From Semisulcospira habei (taxonomy: Eukaryota; Mollusca; Gastropoda; Semisulcospiridae), in the NCBI GenBank assembly GCA_036245525.1, contig BTPG01000003.1, positions 189,990,591 to 190,054,590 on the forward strand: a stretch of 64,000 nt of DNA, written 5' to 3'. A program made the translations under genes and the position numbers. The notes under the pieces were generated by a model. The model did not search any database and had not been told where the DNA came from. It was given only the letters and a program-made list of their open reading frames with translations. Below, piece by piece: positions 36,601-51,639 of the stretch; within the stretch, counting starts at the first letter, position 1, and every line of letters begins with the position of its first letter.

Positions 36601-36992
36601 CTCTGGTACATGGTCTTGACGTTCCATGTGCCCATGGTTGTGTCCCTGGATAGAGAGAGGCGGCTCGGTCCTGTGGCTTCCGAAGACTTCCGGCTTTCAC
36701 CACAGGACGTCATAAGTCTTCTAGTAGAAGAACCTTCCTCCTCCAGGAAAGGAATTACTGTTAATCTTTTCGTCGGCGTTTTTGTAGCTATTTCCTTTTT
36801 TGCAGGGTGGGGAAGCTACCCCCACGCCCAACCCCCTTACTAGGAGGACCAGGGGTTTTCTGTCGGGGTCACCTTCCCTTAGACCATGTTGGTTCACGGC
36901 ACCTTATTTCATTCGGTGCACCCCTCTCACGAGGGACCCCCAATCCACCACCCAGGGGACGCGCCTCAACGCCATATGGTCCCAGCGCGAGG
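33690..36992 (-). mobile_element. SR2-like RTE retrotransposon, full length
   Basis: On the minus strand it starts CCTCGCGCTGGGACC (36992) and ends in (TAAG)n at 33690. It is flanked by a 14-bp target duplication, ACACATTGTAATTA on the left and ACACATTATAATTA on the right. It lies antisense within ORF2 of the CR1/L2-like LINE. Length is 3303 bp against 3283 bp for the copy at 17939. Confidence 0.92.
33885..36713 (-). CDS. RTE endonuclease-reverse transcriptase (942 codons, C-terminally truncated)
   Basis: This single open frame carries all domains. The AP endonuclease shows [39 protein letters not shown] (about residue 167) and [12 protein letters not shown]. The RT shows [51 protein letters not shown] (about 641), [19 protein letters not shown] and the catalytic [13 protein letters not shown] (about 742). 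The frame ends at TAG (33885-33887) after SITRQA. The copy at 17939-21221 continues as LSWNPQGKRKRGRPRNTW, so one nonsense change (TTG to TAG) removes about 60 residues. Both proteins would act in target-primed reverse transcription. It is nearly intact, hence young. Confidence 0.9.
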   Translation of the reverse strand: MTSCGESRKSSEATGPSRLSLSRDTTMGTWNVKTMYQSGKAAQIAAEMQTYNLSLLGISEARWTQSGQKRLLSGEMILYSGHEEENAPHTEGVALMLSPVAQRALMGWEPLGPRIITAAFRTKKKLKLNVIQCYAPTNDSDEEEKQEFYDRLQSAVDKCAERDITIVMGDFNAKIGEDNTGYEEVMGRQGLGSEMSENGERFVDFCALNRLVIGGSIFPHRRIHKATWVSPDHTTENQIDHICISKKFRRSLQDVRVRRGADVASDHHLLTLRMKLKLKKSRTETTRRQRYNVGLLRETGVREEFKLVLSNRFQALQELVNEEEAVTTEQQWKAVREALNSTCKDTVGFRKHHHKDWLSAQTLKKIEARKQKKAAVNNSRTRAAKVRAQGEYSEANREVKRSIRADKRAYTDSLAAEAEKAAGSGNMKQLYDITRRLSGKYGHTERPVKDKEGKPIADRADQLDRWAEYFEELLNRPSPPDPPDIQPAETDLPISCDRPSREEIRKAVAFLKNGKAAGPDGIPAESLKADLETTVEMLYPLFGKIWEEEVMPADWKEGYLIKLPKKGDLSKCSNYRGITLLSVPGKVFNRIILERMKSSVDPQLRDQQAGFRKNRSCTDQIATLRIIVEQSLEWSSPLYVNFVDYEKAFDSVDRETLWKLLRHYGVPTKLVRLIKSSYDGMTCRVIHEGQFTRELQVRTGVRQGCLLSPFLFLLAIDWVMKMTTEHRRSGIQWTLWTQLDDLDFADDLALLSHTHQQMQDKTTRLADISSQVGLTIHKQKTKTMRLNATREEPVLLAGTPLEEVESFTYLGSIIDKKGGTDADVRARIGKARAAFLQLKKVWSSRELSQHTKVRIFNSNVKAVLLYGAETWRLTKTTVNRVQTFMNSCLRRILKIHWPEKISNVRLWERTEQITAENEIGRRRWGWIGHSLRKPASSITRQA

Positions 36993-37743
36993 ACACATTA
37001 TAATTATGCTTCCAATATCTGGGACGGCTGTGGAGACATTCATTTGAAAAAAATTAATTCCCTTTACCGGCGAAGTATTAAGCTTATTCTTCCTGGTTCG
37101 TCCCCTACTGATGAAAGACTGAAGGCCCTTAATATTCTACCACTCAGTAAACAATTGGAACTTAATAGATGCTTGCTTGTGCAAAAAATTCTAAACAATG
37201 CCGCCCCTACCTATCTCCGTGAGCTGTTTTCCCACACGAATAGAGAGAACACGAGGAACAGCTTACTCCATCTCCCAAAACCGAGAATCGACATCTTCAA
37301 ATCTAGCATATAATTTTCCGGTGCTAAGTCATGGAATAACTTGCCCTCGCATTTAAAGTCTATTTCAAAGTTATCTATCTTTAGAGCTCGCGTCCATAAA
37401 TATTTGCTGTCGATGTGAATGTCCTATTTTTCTGTTTAGTATGTTGCTCCAGCACAGCAGATTGCTGCAGATTATGTAATAGTTTGACTGTATTAACATG
37501 TCAGGCTCATACACGTACATATATTGTTTTAATTCTTTTTGTATTTTATTATTTTTTTTCTTTCTGATGGTGGGGGTGGGGGAGTTTGGAGGGGGGGGGG
37601 GTATGGGTACTTATATATATTTTATCTTTTGCTGTATCGTCTTATGTATTTTTATATGTGTAGAGTAGCAGGACAGTTTGGAAGATAGGCATTGCTATGC
37701 CTAAAACTTTTATCCTGAATAAAAACGTTTCATCATCATCATC

Positions 37744-37747
<4 letters not shown>

Positions 37748-37814
<67 letters not shown>
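37748..37814. repeat. (TC)n microsatellite
   Basis: It follows the TTTCATCATCATC tail of the LINE ending at 37740 and precedes the next truncated LINE copy. Confidence 0.95.
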
Positions 37815-37819
<5 letters not shown>

Positions 37820-38332
37820 CTAAGCGTGTTTCTTTCTCCGTTGGGTACTTCTTTGTATCAAACATGTGCTTATCGTATAATCAGTGCATGCTGCCGTATG
37901 GTTTGTGCATACTAAAAATAATCGCCTAATTACATAATTCAACTTTCTATTATAATCCAAATAATTTTGCTGTCTGAAGTGAATTTTCACTATGATCCAA
38001 ATGATTTGCTTCGTATATAGGTCAAGTTATCATTAGCGCGTGTCTGTGTGTGCGCGCGAGCGTGTATGTGTCAGTGTGCGCGCGTTGCGTGTACTTTTTA
38101 TTTTTCGTTTGTTTTTAGTATGACCGAATGAATGAATGAATTTTGTTTAATGTCTCTTCATGTTTAATGTTTTCTAATTTTTCTTTGTGTAATTTGGTAC
38201 TATTAGTATTACAATTATTATCCTGTGTTTGTAGAGTAGCAAGGGCAAGTATGAAAAATGGCACACGTGCTAATTACTTTATCCGTTGAGAAATAAAGTT
38301 TCATTTCATTTCATTTGATTTCATTTCATTTC

Positions 38333-38335
<3 letters not shown>
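37815..38335 (+). mobile_element. CR1/L2-like LINE 3' UTR copy, in (TC)n
   Basis: It matches, in opposite orientation, about 39630-40090 (CAAACATGTGCTTATCG, AATTACTTTATCCGTTGAG). It ends AATAAAGTTTCATTTCATTT and is flanked on both sides by (TC)n. No coding part remains. Confidence 0.85.
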
Positions 38336-38634
<299 letters not shown>

Positions 38635-39507
38635 GCATCGTCAAGACATAACGAAGTACTATGCCCACGCTGTCAATTGTGCTCCGCGTTCCATGCGGCC
38701 CGGATCTGAGTGTGAATATTCCTAGTCAGATAAGGAACGTGAGCTCATATTCACGGCAGTCTTTGGGATGAAATCCTCATCTTGGTTATTATTCTACAGG
38801 AGACGGAATCATCAAATAGCTGACTTACTTTGTTAAGGTGTACGAGAATAAATAATATAGTTTTACAAGAGTCACTTATGTAAACTCAATCCCATTAGTG
38901 TATTACTAATTATCGTGGAATTACCCTGCTGTCCATTGCCGGGAAAATTCTCGCAAGGTTGCTCCTGAATCGGCTGGTACCTGCCATCGCTGAAGACCAC
39001 CTCGCAGAGGGCCAGTGTGGCTTCAGAGCCAACAGGAGTACCACCGACATGGTCTTTGTGCTGAGACAGCTTCAGGAGAAGTGCCGCGAGCAGAACAAAT
39101 GGCTGTACGTAACGTTTGTCGACCTAACAAAAGCGTTTGACACTGTGAGCAGGCAAGGTATGTGGCAGATACTGGAGCGACTAGGCTGTCCCCCAAAGTT
39201 ACTCAACATGATCGTCCAGCTCCACGAGGACCAGCATGGCCAGGGCAGACTAAACAGTGACCTCTCAGAACCATTCCCCATTCGCAACGGCGTGAAGCAA
39301 GGCTGCGTGCTGGCACCGACCCTCTTCACCATCTTCTTCAGCATGATGTTGAAGCAGGCCACAGTGGACCTCGACGATGACGACGCAGTGTACATCAGGT
39401 ATCGTCTCGATGGCAGCCTGTTCAACCTCAGACGACTGCAGGCCCACACGAAAACCCTAGACCAACTGATTCGTGAGCTGCTCTTTGCTGATGACGCTGC
39501 CCTCGTT

Positions 39508-41152
<1,645 letters not shown>

Positions 41153-42110
41153 TTGCAGCGCATTACGTCCTGCTTCGCAGATGCCGCCCAGCTCTTTGGA
41201 CTTGAGGTCAGTCTGAAAAAGACAGAGGTCCTTCATCAGCCAGCACCCAAGGAAGAGCATCGCTCTCCCCACATCACCATCGGCGAGTCCGAACTGAAGT
41301 CTGTACACCAGTTTACCTACCTTGGCTGCATCATCACGTCAGACGCCAAGCTGGACAAGGAGCTGGACAACAGGCTGGCAAAAGCGAACAGTGCTTTCGG
41401 GCGACTATTCAAGTGGGTGTGGCACAATCAACAGCTGAAAAAAGGCACCAAGATCAGCGTGTACAGAGCTGTCGTCCTCACCACCCTGCTGTACGGTTCC
41501 GAGTCCTGGGCCCTCTACCGCAGCCAACTACGACTCCTCGAACGCTTTCACCAGCGCTGCCTGCATACCATCCTCAGCATTCACTGGAGTGACTATGTCA
41601 CCAACGTCGAGGTCTTTGAACAGGCGGAAATGTTGAGCATCGAGGCTTTGCTGCTGCGGACACAGCTTCGCTGGGCGGGGCACGTCTGCAGGATGGAGTA
41701 TCATCGCCTACCCAAGATCACTCTGTTCGGCGAGCTCGCCACTGGACACCGAGACAGAGGGGCACCAAAGAAGAGATACAAAGACGGTCTCAAGAAGTCA
41801 CTTAGTGCCTGCCAAATTGACCACCACCAGTGGTCTTCGCTTGCTGCGGACCGTGACACCTGGCGCTCCACCATTCACAAGGCAGCCGTCTCCTTTGAGG
41901 ACTCTCGCAGAGCTAACCTCAAGGACAAGCGGATCAGGAGAAAAAACAGAGTTGTCGTAACTCAGAACCCTGACCAGACCTTCCCCTGCAGCCACTGCAG
42001 TCGAACCTGCCTGTCCCGGATTGGCCTCCGCAGTCACGAAAATGCCTGCAGACGACGTGGGCAAGCCCTATAGAATCTTCGTTCGCGAAGCCAAGCCATG
42101 AGTATATTAC

Positions 42111-42112
<2 letters not shown>

Positions 42113-42170
<58 letters not shown>
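42113..42170. repeat. (GT)n microsatellite
   Basis: A pure GT run just downstream of the zinc-finger LINE 3' end. Confidence 0.95.
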
Positions 42171-42173
<3 letters not shown>

Positions 42174-43189
42174 CAAAAGAGCTAAAATGGGTGACTGTCT
42201 TTACCATCCTTATGGAAAATGGGGGGGGGGGGGTGTATAATTCTGGGTTCCCAAGTCAGACACCCATTTTTTTCTGAGGGTTGTTTCTGCATTGTCTTGC
42301 GGTAAAGATTCATAAAAAGCAAAAAAATCCGTTTTTCTCATTTTGGCGTTAACACATGCACTTTTGTGTTTAACAGACACGCCGGTAGTGTGTTTGAAAA
42401 CTTGTCCCTCCCAGCAATGTGTGTGTTGTGCACACAGAACCCTGAAAATGAGCGTGTATACAGTATTACATCACCCTTCTCAGCTATAAATAACTTCATA
42501 GCTGATATGGGTCAGGGGGGATATTTTGTTGTTTCAGGGTGTAAATTGTTGATGTTTCTACAAAATTAGGTTTGTTATTTGAGGGTGTGGTTGTTTTGTT
42601 AAAAAAAAGTGATGAGTTGTAATGTACTTCCGGGGTGATGTGGAGAAAGGTGATGTCTAGTGACAACTTTGAGATTCATGTATACGTTCACCAGGGACTT
42701 AGCCTATTCGTTTTCTACGTTTGTTTCCATGTCAGATGAAGAATATTTGATCTGAAACGTCGTTGTTTGTTTCTATTTTAAAGGGTTTTCCGCCACTATC
42801 TTCTGTTTTAGTTTGACTTAGCCTATAATTATATTCGTGCGCCGGTTGTTAAGAAGTGAAGTGATTGTATGAGTGCGCATTGTAAGAGAGGACGTTTAGA
42901 CTTTGGGTGAGGCTGCTGTTGTCTTTTGTCCTGCCCGACCTTTTGGTTGAACCTGTTGCTTTATTTTGTAGGTTTGTCGATGTTATCAATGCCGCATCTC
43001 CTTTTGGATTGTATGCACAAATTGATTGAATGGAAATGACGTCACAGAGTCAGCGTCGTTTCATGCGTCGTCTGCTACAGTCAGTCGTTTAGTGCAGTTA
43101 AAAGAGTGCAGGCTTGGATGGGCCATTTTCTGATGTAATAGTAAAGTATTATTTGTGTGAATGCTGTCCGTTTGAAGGAAGGTTGATTG
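42171..43189. other. No gene seen
   Basis: This contains a G-run (42221-42233) and ATG-rich AT-moderate sequence. No domain or repeat family was recognised. Confidence 0.4.
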
Positions 43190-44118
43190 ATTGTACATTG
43201 CTTAACGTCCCGACAGCAACAAGACTTTCTCAGGACGTGCCTGCACTGCTAGTGACAAAAACTCAACAGAATATTGAATGTATGTCGCCAGCCGGTCCAA
43301 TACGTTAAATAAAACCTACGACATGGGGCCTAAATAAAGCTAAGACCATTTAGCAACACACATCGAATATCAAGAGCCACAGGCAGCGCAGACAGTAGGG
43401 AGAGTTTAAAAAAGGAAAATGCAGGTGAATGGACCAAGGGTAGACAGAAACACATGCCCCCGGAATATAGAGAAAAAACCCACCCTGTGGGGCTGACCAG
43501 GGTGCCCCTGGGAACTAAAAAGTCCCCCAGGGCAGACCCGGTTGGGGGTGTTTGAAGGAAGGACTGGAAAGTCGAGTGTTGAGGGCAGACCGGTTGGGGG
43601 TGTTTCAGGGAAGGACTGGAAAGTCGAGTGTTGAGCGAAGAGAGAAGGCGAGGATGGGAAAAATATCCAGCACTATACGTTGGTTGAAATAGATGCATAT
43701 CAGTTACGACACGCTTGTAAATTAAAACACTTTTAACCCCACCCGGGTCTGCCCTGGGGGACTTGGGTGGGGTTAACTACTTTTTATTTCCCAGGGGCAC
43801 CCTGGTCAGCCCCACAGGGTGGGTTTTTCTCTCTATTCTGGGGCATGTGTCTCTGTCGGCCCTTTGTCCATTCACCTGTATTTGCCTTTTTAAAACTCTC
43901 CCTACTGTCTGCACTGCCTGTAGCTCTTGATATTGGATGTGTGTTGCTAAATGGTCTTAGCTTTATGTAGGCCCCATGTGTTAGGTTTATTTAATGTATT
44001 TGACCGGCTGGCGACATACATTCAATGTTCTGTTTAGTATGTTGTTGTTTTTCCACAAGCAGTGCAGGCACGTCCTGAGAAAGCCTTGTTGCTGTCGGGA
44101 CGTTAAGTAATGTACAAT
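43190..44118. mobile_element. Foldback element with arms of about 360 bp
   Basis: The left arm starts ATTGTACATTGCTTAACG (43190) and is mirrored at the right end by CGTTAAGTAATGTACAAT (to 44118). Pairing continues through CCCGACAGCAACAAG, GCCGGTCCAATACGTTAAAT, CCATTTAGCAACACACATC, CACCCTGTGGGGCTGACC and CCCCCAGGGCAGACCCGG. The arms have perhaps 10 percent differences. The centre (about 43549-43735) holds a local duplication of GGAAGGACTGGAAAGTCG. No transposase is visible. I cannot name a superfamily. Confidence 0.85.
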
Positions 44119-44820
44119 AAAACACTTTTAACATTAAGAAAAGTTGAGTTAAAAGAGGTTTTAAAACAGTTTTCATAAAAACTTTTGCCCGACACGCTTC
44201 TAAAAACAACATTTTCTTAGTTTTAAACCTTGTACCGCGCCATAAACGCCACGATTGCTTTTCAGTCTTAGCTGTCCTATAGTGTGGAATGTGGGACTTT
44301 GCCAACTGGATCCATCTGGTGCACTCCAAATGAGTATTTGTGAGTGGTTCGACGTGCAACTCAGTGTGCGCCTCTGAAATGACCTACTGATTCCACTGAT
44401 AATGAAAATCTTTCATTCATAAGAGCGCATTGAGCAGCTCTATAAAGCAAAAGTGATGACCCCCTCTCCCCACCCCCCCCCCCCCACCCCACACACACTT
44501 CTCCCCCCCCCCCCTCCCTCCCCCAACCCCCTTACAACCCCACTCAAACAATCATAATAGTAAAATCAACCAAAGGTATCTTTAGTGAGGTATTTTCACT
44601 GTAATCCCAGTTTTGTGTAAGAGGCACCCACTTTTTGGGTAAAAACCCATTTTTTTTCCATCCAGTGGCTCTGTTTCTAGAAAATGTCTATTTTATTTTA
44701 AGTTGTAGAGCTTAGTTATAAGGTGAGTTCTAAACATTCGCATCAACTCCAGAGCCCTAGAATAAATAGAAATATGGGAACCCATTTTCACATAAAGTGG
44801 TAGGTAACCCAGACTGAGGG
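44119..44820. other. No gene seen; C-rich runs
   Basis: Long C runs lie at about 44460-44530. The rest is unremarkable. Confidence 0.4.
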
Positions 44821-44829
44821 TTTTGTGTT

Positions 44830-44832
<3 letters not shown>

Positions 44833-44881
<49 letters not shown>

Positions 44882-44942
44882 TGTGTTGGGGAGGGGGGGG
44901 GAGGATGGGGTGGGGTGGGGTGAGTGTAAGAAAGGGTGTGAG

Positions 44943-44974
<32 letters not shown>

Positions 44975-45230
44975 TGTGTATTTGTGTGTGTGTTGGGGGG
45001 AGGGGGGGGGGAGTGTAAGAAAGGGGTGTGAGTGTGTGTGCTGTGTGTGTGTGTGTTGAAGGGGGGTGTGTAAGAAAGGGGTATGAGTGTGTGCGTGCGT
45101 GCGTGTGTATCTGTGTGTGTGTGTGTGTGTCCGTGTGTATCTGTATCTCTGTGTGTGTGTGTGTGTGTGTGTGAGGTGAGGGGGGGGATGGTGCGGAGTG
45201 GGGGGTGAGGGGTGTTGAACCGCAGCTCTA
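44833..45230. repeat. (GT)n / G-rich cryptically repeated tract
   Basis: GT blocks alternate with GGGGAGGGGGGG runs and the recurring phrase GTGTAAGAAAGGGGT (three times). The latter suggests duplicated units of about 65-80 bp. Confidence 0.85.
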
Positions 45231-45240
45231 ACGTATCGCC

Positions 45241-45311
45241 TTAACTCATTTGAGAAATGCGCCTCCGGATTCGCGGCTTATGCCGGAGGCGGCACGTCTC
45301 GAATGAGTTAA
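45241..45311. mobile_element. Family A TTAA hairpin MITE
   Basis: TTAA lies at 45241-45244 and 45308-45311. The ends CTCATTTGAGA and GTCTCGAATGAG pair. The right TTAA is also the start of the family E element that follows. Confidence 0.8.
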
Positions 45312-45540
45312 CGTTCCGACGGGTGCTTCAACTCGGTCCGCCATCCGTCACAGACTGTGTTTATGAAATCTGTGTAAATTCAACGCCAAAGAGCCCCAGC
45401 CGTCCATGGAACATTATACACAGCGGCTTTAGCAAGAGGCATATATCCTCATGAGCCCCCGCAACTGCGGGGGCTCATGAGGATCTATGCCTCTTGCAGT
45501 CAGGTAATGTTTAACCTTTCTCGGCACTGTAGGGATACTA
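45308..45540. mobile_element. Family E element sharing a TTAA with family A
   Basis: The reversed E body (ACAGACTGTGTTTATGAAA, AAATTCAACGCCAAAGAGC, CGTCCATGGAACA) leads to a near-perfect hairpin at 45432-45497 (tip CCCCCGCAACTGCGGGGG). The right end (TTTCTCGGCACTGTAGGG) has lost its TTAA. Confidence 0.75.
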
Positions 45541-45908
45541 ATCCTATATTGTCAGCATTGTTTTTTTGTCCAGGCGATTTTTTCGCATGAATAATAAAAA
45601 AAGAGAAATAATTCAGATTGAATGATTGACTTTAGAGGTCAGACGCTGCGCAGGGTGTAATTCAGTTTCCGTGATTGCACCTCCCGCCTCGTTATCACGA
45701 ATATGAAGTTTGTACAAATCCTCCAAAAGTTAAAAAGTAAAAAAAATAACGAAGGCAAGAAAAGACATCAAGTTCTACACCTTCCATGCACTTTGTATGA
45801 AGAAATAAAGAAGACAGAAAATGAGTTGTGTCCAGGACGGAGGAAATGACCAGAAGGCAGCTACAGTGAAACTTTTCCACAACGACCACTCTTAGATTTG
45901 TGACCACC

Positions 45909-46156
45909 TTAACCCTCTGGCTGTCGGTAGCGCTGTTTTGTCAGGAATCATCGCGACAAAAAGCGTAAACCGACACGGAGAGAATGCTATGGCTGTGGGT
46001 AGCGCTTTTTGTCGCGATGATTCATGTAGGAATCATTGTGACAAAAAGCGTTACCGACACGGAGAGAATGCTATGGCTGTGGGTAGCACTTTTTGTCGCG
46101 ATGATTCATGTAGGAATCATTGTGACAAAAAGCGCTACCGACAGCCAAAGGGTGAA
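45909..46156. mobile_element. Family D element with tandemly triplicated hairpin
   Basis: TTAA (45909-45912) and TGAA (46153-46156) bound three successive palindromes. Units 2 and 3 (GGGTAGCGCTTTTTGTCGCG, GATTCATGTAGGAATCATTG) are about 84 bp apart and almost identical, joined by ACACGGAGAGAATGCTATGG. Unit 1 has lost part of its left arm. The termini CCCTCTGGCTGTCGG and CCGACAGCCAAAGGG pair across the whole element. Confidence 0.85.
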
Positions 46157-46399
46157 AGAGAACACGAATGCATGGAGGTTATTTGATCTTATTTTTCTCT
46201 TAGAGGCTCGCTGTTGCTGCTACAATGCACGTTTTCCGTTCGAAGATAGCTAACAAAATATCTTTAATTGATCATTACCGAACTGCTCTCAGTGGGCGCC
46301 GCCATTTTGTCCTCGTCATTTGAACAAGCGTACAAGAGCCTGATTGGTAGCCGCGATTACGGCAGGAGTTTAGTATCGTCTTTTATGCTTTACCTATGT

Positions 46400-46491
46400 T
46401 TAACCCTTTGACTGTTGGTAGCGGTTTCTGTCGCGAGGGTTTCTACAAGAATCATCACGACAGAAACCGATACCGACAGTCAAAGGGTTAA
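46400..46491. mobile_element. Family D TTAA hairpin MITE, complete
   Basis: TTAA flanks exactly (46400-46403, 46488-46491). The ends CCCTTTGACTGTTGGTAGCG and CGATACCGACAGTCAAAGGG pair. The stem GGTTTCTGTCG / CGACAGAAACC differs from the usual GCTTTTTGTCG at the same positions in both arms. Confidence 0.9.
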
Positions 46492-46579
46492 ACCATGATG
46501 CTTAGTGATGTAAAGTGCCATTTTATCCCATTGCAACAATGTCGGGAACATGGTACAAGACTGAGACACACCTTCAGAC

Positions 46580-47986
<1,407 letters not shown>

Positions 47987-48235
47987 ATGATGATGAAACG
48001 TTTTTTAGCAACGGTAAAAAGTTTTGACAGAAACAAATCCTCATTTTACAAACTGGCCGTTGCTAACATCTACAATATAATAATAATAATTGAAAAAAAT
48101 AAAATAAATAAAGACATTATATTTACACACATTATTTCATGCAACAATAATTTAAAAGAAAATAGAAACAAAATAATAATAATAATAAAAATATTACATA
48201 CATAAAATAATAACACTCAACATTCATTTTATACT

Positions 48236-48244
48236 ACACACACA

Positions 48245-48334
<90 letters not shown>
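48236..48334. repeat. (CA)n microsatellite in LINE 3' UTR
   Basis: Nearly pure CA, in the same 3' UTR position where related copies have GT-rich sequence (26403-26470, 38040-38090 in sense). Confidence 0.9.
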
Positions 48335-48338
<4 letters not shown>

Positions 48339-48408
48339 AACACTATACATAAATGCATGTGGTACATGAAAGTATTAACCATCAGGGGTTGTTTAAATAA
48401 GTGCAACC

Positions 48409-49205
48409 GGCCTCCGTAGCACAGTGGTTAGCGCGTCCGACTGACGGCCGGGAGATCCGGGTTTGAATCCCAGCCGAGTCAAGCGGGACTTTTCCTACCT
48501 GGGTCGGCTCCTACCCAGAGCGGTGTGCTATGGACCCAATGGGAAGGCTGGTGCCACGCAGCCAAGACTCACCCACTTCACGGGTGCGACTTTGGGGGTG
48601 TTACCCGGGTTAAGACGCATCGCAAGGTGTGGATGAATACACGGCTGGCACCGCAGGTGTCCGCAAGTCCCGGGCCTGGTTAATACCAGAATATTTATGA
48701 CAGGAAGCGTGGAATGCGGCCCTGTCACGCAGTCCCTAACCATATGGACCACCATGGCATCATCATATCATCCTCATCATCATGCAAAAATGAAAAAACG
48801 CTATTGCAGGTGCCTCTGACCCCTGAAGTCTCCGTCTCATGGTGACCTCTTTCCAGCCCTGCCTCTAGGAGCCCTAGGTGCGCGGTTGTCTTCGGCCAGA
48901 CCCTGCTGCTATGCGTGGAAGGACGTAGTGGTTGACTAGCCACTTCTGGGGGAGCTCTCACTCGTCGACTCCGTGACTAGCAACAACAACAAAAAAAAAT
49001 GTAAGTAGGAAGACCACCGAAGTGACTCGGCAGTAGTGCGGAGTTTCCTCCGGAGGGAGTCCCCTACTACCTGACATATATACAGTAGCGGGGCCGGGAG
49101 TCTGGCTGGAACAACTGGCGGGCCTGGGTGAGCACACTAGGGTTGATGGGGGTGAGCGGCGTCGGAGGAAGACTTCTGAGGTCGACGGAGGAAACTTGGA
49201 AGCAG

Positions 49206-49246
<41 letters not shown>
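48409..49246 (+). mobile_element. tRNA-headed SINE-like unit ending in poly(A)
   Basis: The head GGCCTCCGTAGCACAGTGG TTAGCGC (A box) and GATCCGGGTTTGAATCCC (B box) form a tRNA-derived promoter. About 750 bp of non-coding sequence follows, including ATCATCATATCATCC and an internal A-rich stretch at about 48984-48996. It ends in a poly(A) run at 49209-49244. AAGTGC occurs on both sides (48401-48406 and about 49244-49249), a possible short target duplication. It may be a composite of two units. Confidence 0.65.
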
Positions 49247-49247
<1 letters not shown>

Positions 49248-50475
49248 GCCCAGTGATGTTATGTTTGGCTCATCAGGTAATCAAAAAGTTTCGTTTTAAA
49301 GATTCCAAGCGAGGCTATAGTCTTCAAATGTGCAGGAATAGTGTTCCATACAAACGGTCCAGAAAATGATAAACTAGTTTTAAAGAGGTCAATTCTAGGC
49401 AGAGGTAGGGGTAAAGTATTGTTCCTTGAGGTCCGTTCGCGTTCTTGCTGTGGCATAAATTTGGCGGTTAGATACTGCGGTGTCATGTTATTTAATATCT
49501 TGTGCACGAGGATGCATTTGTTAAAACTAAGTTGTTGACGCAGGCCGAGAATGTTTAGATGTCTAAATTTGTCTGTGGTAGGAATGGGCCGCGTATCTAT
49601 CATTTTGATAGCTCTTTCATATAGAGAATTTAACCTGTTCATGTGAACATCACTACAACGGTCCCACACTGTGGAGACATAATCAACGTGAGACTTGATA
49701 TGGGCATGAAAAAAAACCCCACCAGTTTACGAGTATGTGTATCCGTTTTGTGTATGTGTATTGTCTAAGCTGGGACAACAGGAAAGTGTTTTTAGCAATG
49801 GTTTAACAGACTGTATTTATATGCGTCTCCCAACATAGTTGTTCGTCAACGTGAATTCCCAAGAATTTACGCTCTGTGACTTGTTCTATTGGTTTAGCGT
49901 TCAGTTGTAAATGTAACGCATGTGGTTGGCGTTGGTGTTTTTGTTGTGTAGTGATTAAATTACTCTATGTTTTTTTCTGGATGAAGAATCATATGATTCA
50001 CTCTACACCAGTCGGAAACCTCGCTGAGACTACTTTGTAAGCTAAGGTTAATGTCAGCTGTTTTTTTTAACCCGAAACATGGAGGCTCGTATCGTCCGCA
50101 AACAGGTTGCAGTTGACATCAGTGTTAGTAATATGCAAAGGCAAATCATTAATGAATATTATAAATAGAAGAGGTCCCTAGATCGACCCCTGGGGGACAC
50201 CGAAGTTAACTTGTCCTTGTTTAGAGTATTTTCCATTGGTATTTACCTTTTGTTTTCTGTCTTTTAGGTATGATCTAAAGAATGCTATCGCGCTTTCACT
50301 TATATGGTATGCTGCTAGCGTCTTTAAGAGAATGTCATGGTCGACAAGATCAAATGCTTTTTGTAGGTCTAAGAAAACAGCTCCAGACATCAGGTTTTTA
50401 TTTACTGATTCCAGCCAGCTGTCTACAATGTGTGTCAGTGCTGACTGACATGAGTGTTTTGGTCTAAAGCCGGAC

Positions 50476-50678
<203 letters not shown>

Positions 50679-50819
50679 GTGACAGAATCAATAAATCAGT
50701 TAATCAATGAATCTTATTTTCCAAAGCTACAGCTATTTAAATCATTACATCATGAGGATTAAAAAATCAATTCATTTATTTTTTTTGCATATCCTTTGAG
50801 GTCTATGTCACAGTTATTG

Positions 50820-50875
50820 CGCCAGATCGACCATGATAGTTCAAGGGTGGTGTCAGAATAGCTTGGCTCCATTCT
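50820..50875. repeat. Family B MITE, left half of hairpin only
   Basis: CCAGATCGACCATGATAG and TTCAAGGGTGGTGTCAGAAT are followed by CTTGGCTCC. The right arm is missing. Confidence 0.65.
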
Positions 50876-50894
50876 TTTGTAGTATATCAGAGCT

Positions 50895-51119
50895 TTAACA
50901 CCGTTCAGTGCCGAACATTTTTGAGCGCCACACATCTGAAAGAGGTATAGATCCTCATGAGCCCCCACAGTTGCGGGGGCTCATGAGGATCTATGCCTCT
51001 TGCTCTCACCACTTTGAATCCATGTTCCTGGGACAGCCTAGGTTTATGAGACTTGATTTAATGAAGATTGCAGAAGCACAATCTTCATCAACTTGCACTA
51101 ATAGCGTTATAAGGGTTAA
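50895..51119. mobile_element. Family E TTAA MITE, complete
   Basis: TTAA lies at 50895-50898 and 51116-51119. The hairpin at 50938-51003 has nearly perfect arms (AGAGGTATAGATCCTCATG, CATGAGGATCTATGCCTCT). The right TTAA is shared with the adjacent family A element. Confidence 0.85.
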
Positions 51120-51195
51120 CTCATTCGAGACGTGCCGCCTCCGAATACGCGGCTTATGCCGCGTATCCGGAGGCGGCACGTCTCGAATGAGTGAA
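51116..51195. mobile_element. Family A hairpin MITE sharing TTAA with family E
   Basis: TTAA (51116-51119) to TGAA (51192-51195). The arms CTCATTCGAGACGTGCCGCC and its complement pair almost perfectly, with tip GCGGCTTATGCCGC. Confidence 0.85.
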
Positions 51196-51574
51196 CATGG
51201 TCAATATCAATGTCATTTTTTTAAAAAACATAGTTTCTTAATTCCACCTAGACAGGTTTGACTGTGATGGCGTCAAATCAAGACGAGGATAAAGGGCGCG
51301 CGTGGAATTCCTCTCTTTAGCTACTAGGCCGCGGGGACGCACATAAATTGTTACAGCTCAATCAGTTTTGGCGCCGTACAAAATGTCCAAAAGGACTCTA
51401 CGTTTAATGCCTGATTCCCCTGGGGTCCTGGGGTAATTGTGTCCAATCCCCTGGGGGCGCACCAAGGGCATGTTTTGTGATGAAGTAAATTTGTTAAGCC
51501 CTTCCCTTTATTGGGGTGGCTGAGCGCCGATTTTCTTTTCTCTCATCGAGTTGCAAGGATGAAAATGGTGCTGA

Positions 51575-51639
51575 CAAGAGGCATAGATTGTCATGCGATC
51601 CCGCATCCTGCGGGGACCCATGAGGATCTATGTCTCTTG
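51575..51639. repeat. Family E hairpin
   Basis: CAAGAGGCATAGATTGTCATG pairs imperfectly with CATGAGGATCTATGTCTCTTG, with tip CCCGCATCCTGCGGGG. Confidence 0.65.

Larger units (their letters stand above)
31296..37418 (+). pseudogene. LINE ORF2: AP endonuclease and reverse transcriptase, interrupted
   Basis: ORF2 probably begins at 31296 (MFTSVSDHLLRIGHLNVYHL). It shifts frame near 31400 into the 862-codon frame starting at 31342. The endonuclease shows FGFTESRL, ILGDFNVDLL (about residue 133) and VSDHFPICF. The RT shows FLDLKKAFD (about 561), VPQGSTLGPLLFNIFINDL (about 617) and LFADDTSLH (about 649). The usual YRPIS motif is YIPIS here. After HIKTHCNY the RTE insertion intervenes, so the last about 80 codons of that frame are antisense RTE. 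The true C-terminus resumes at 37005 (ASNIWDGCGDIHLKK), and has a stop after IDIFKSSI. Confidence 0.85.

Noticed and set aside
48409..48482. Functional tRNA gene
   Set aside because: A and B boxes are present, but the sequence continues into a long non-coding body ending in poly(A), as a SINE would.
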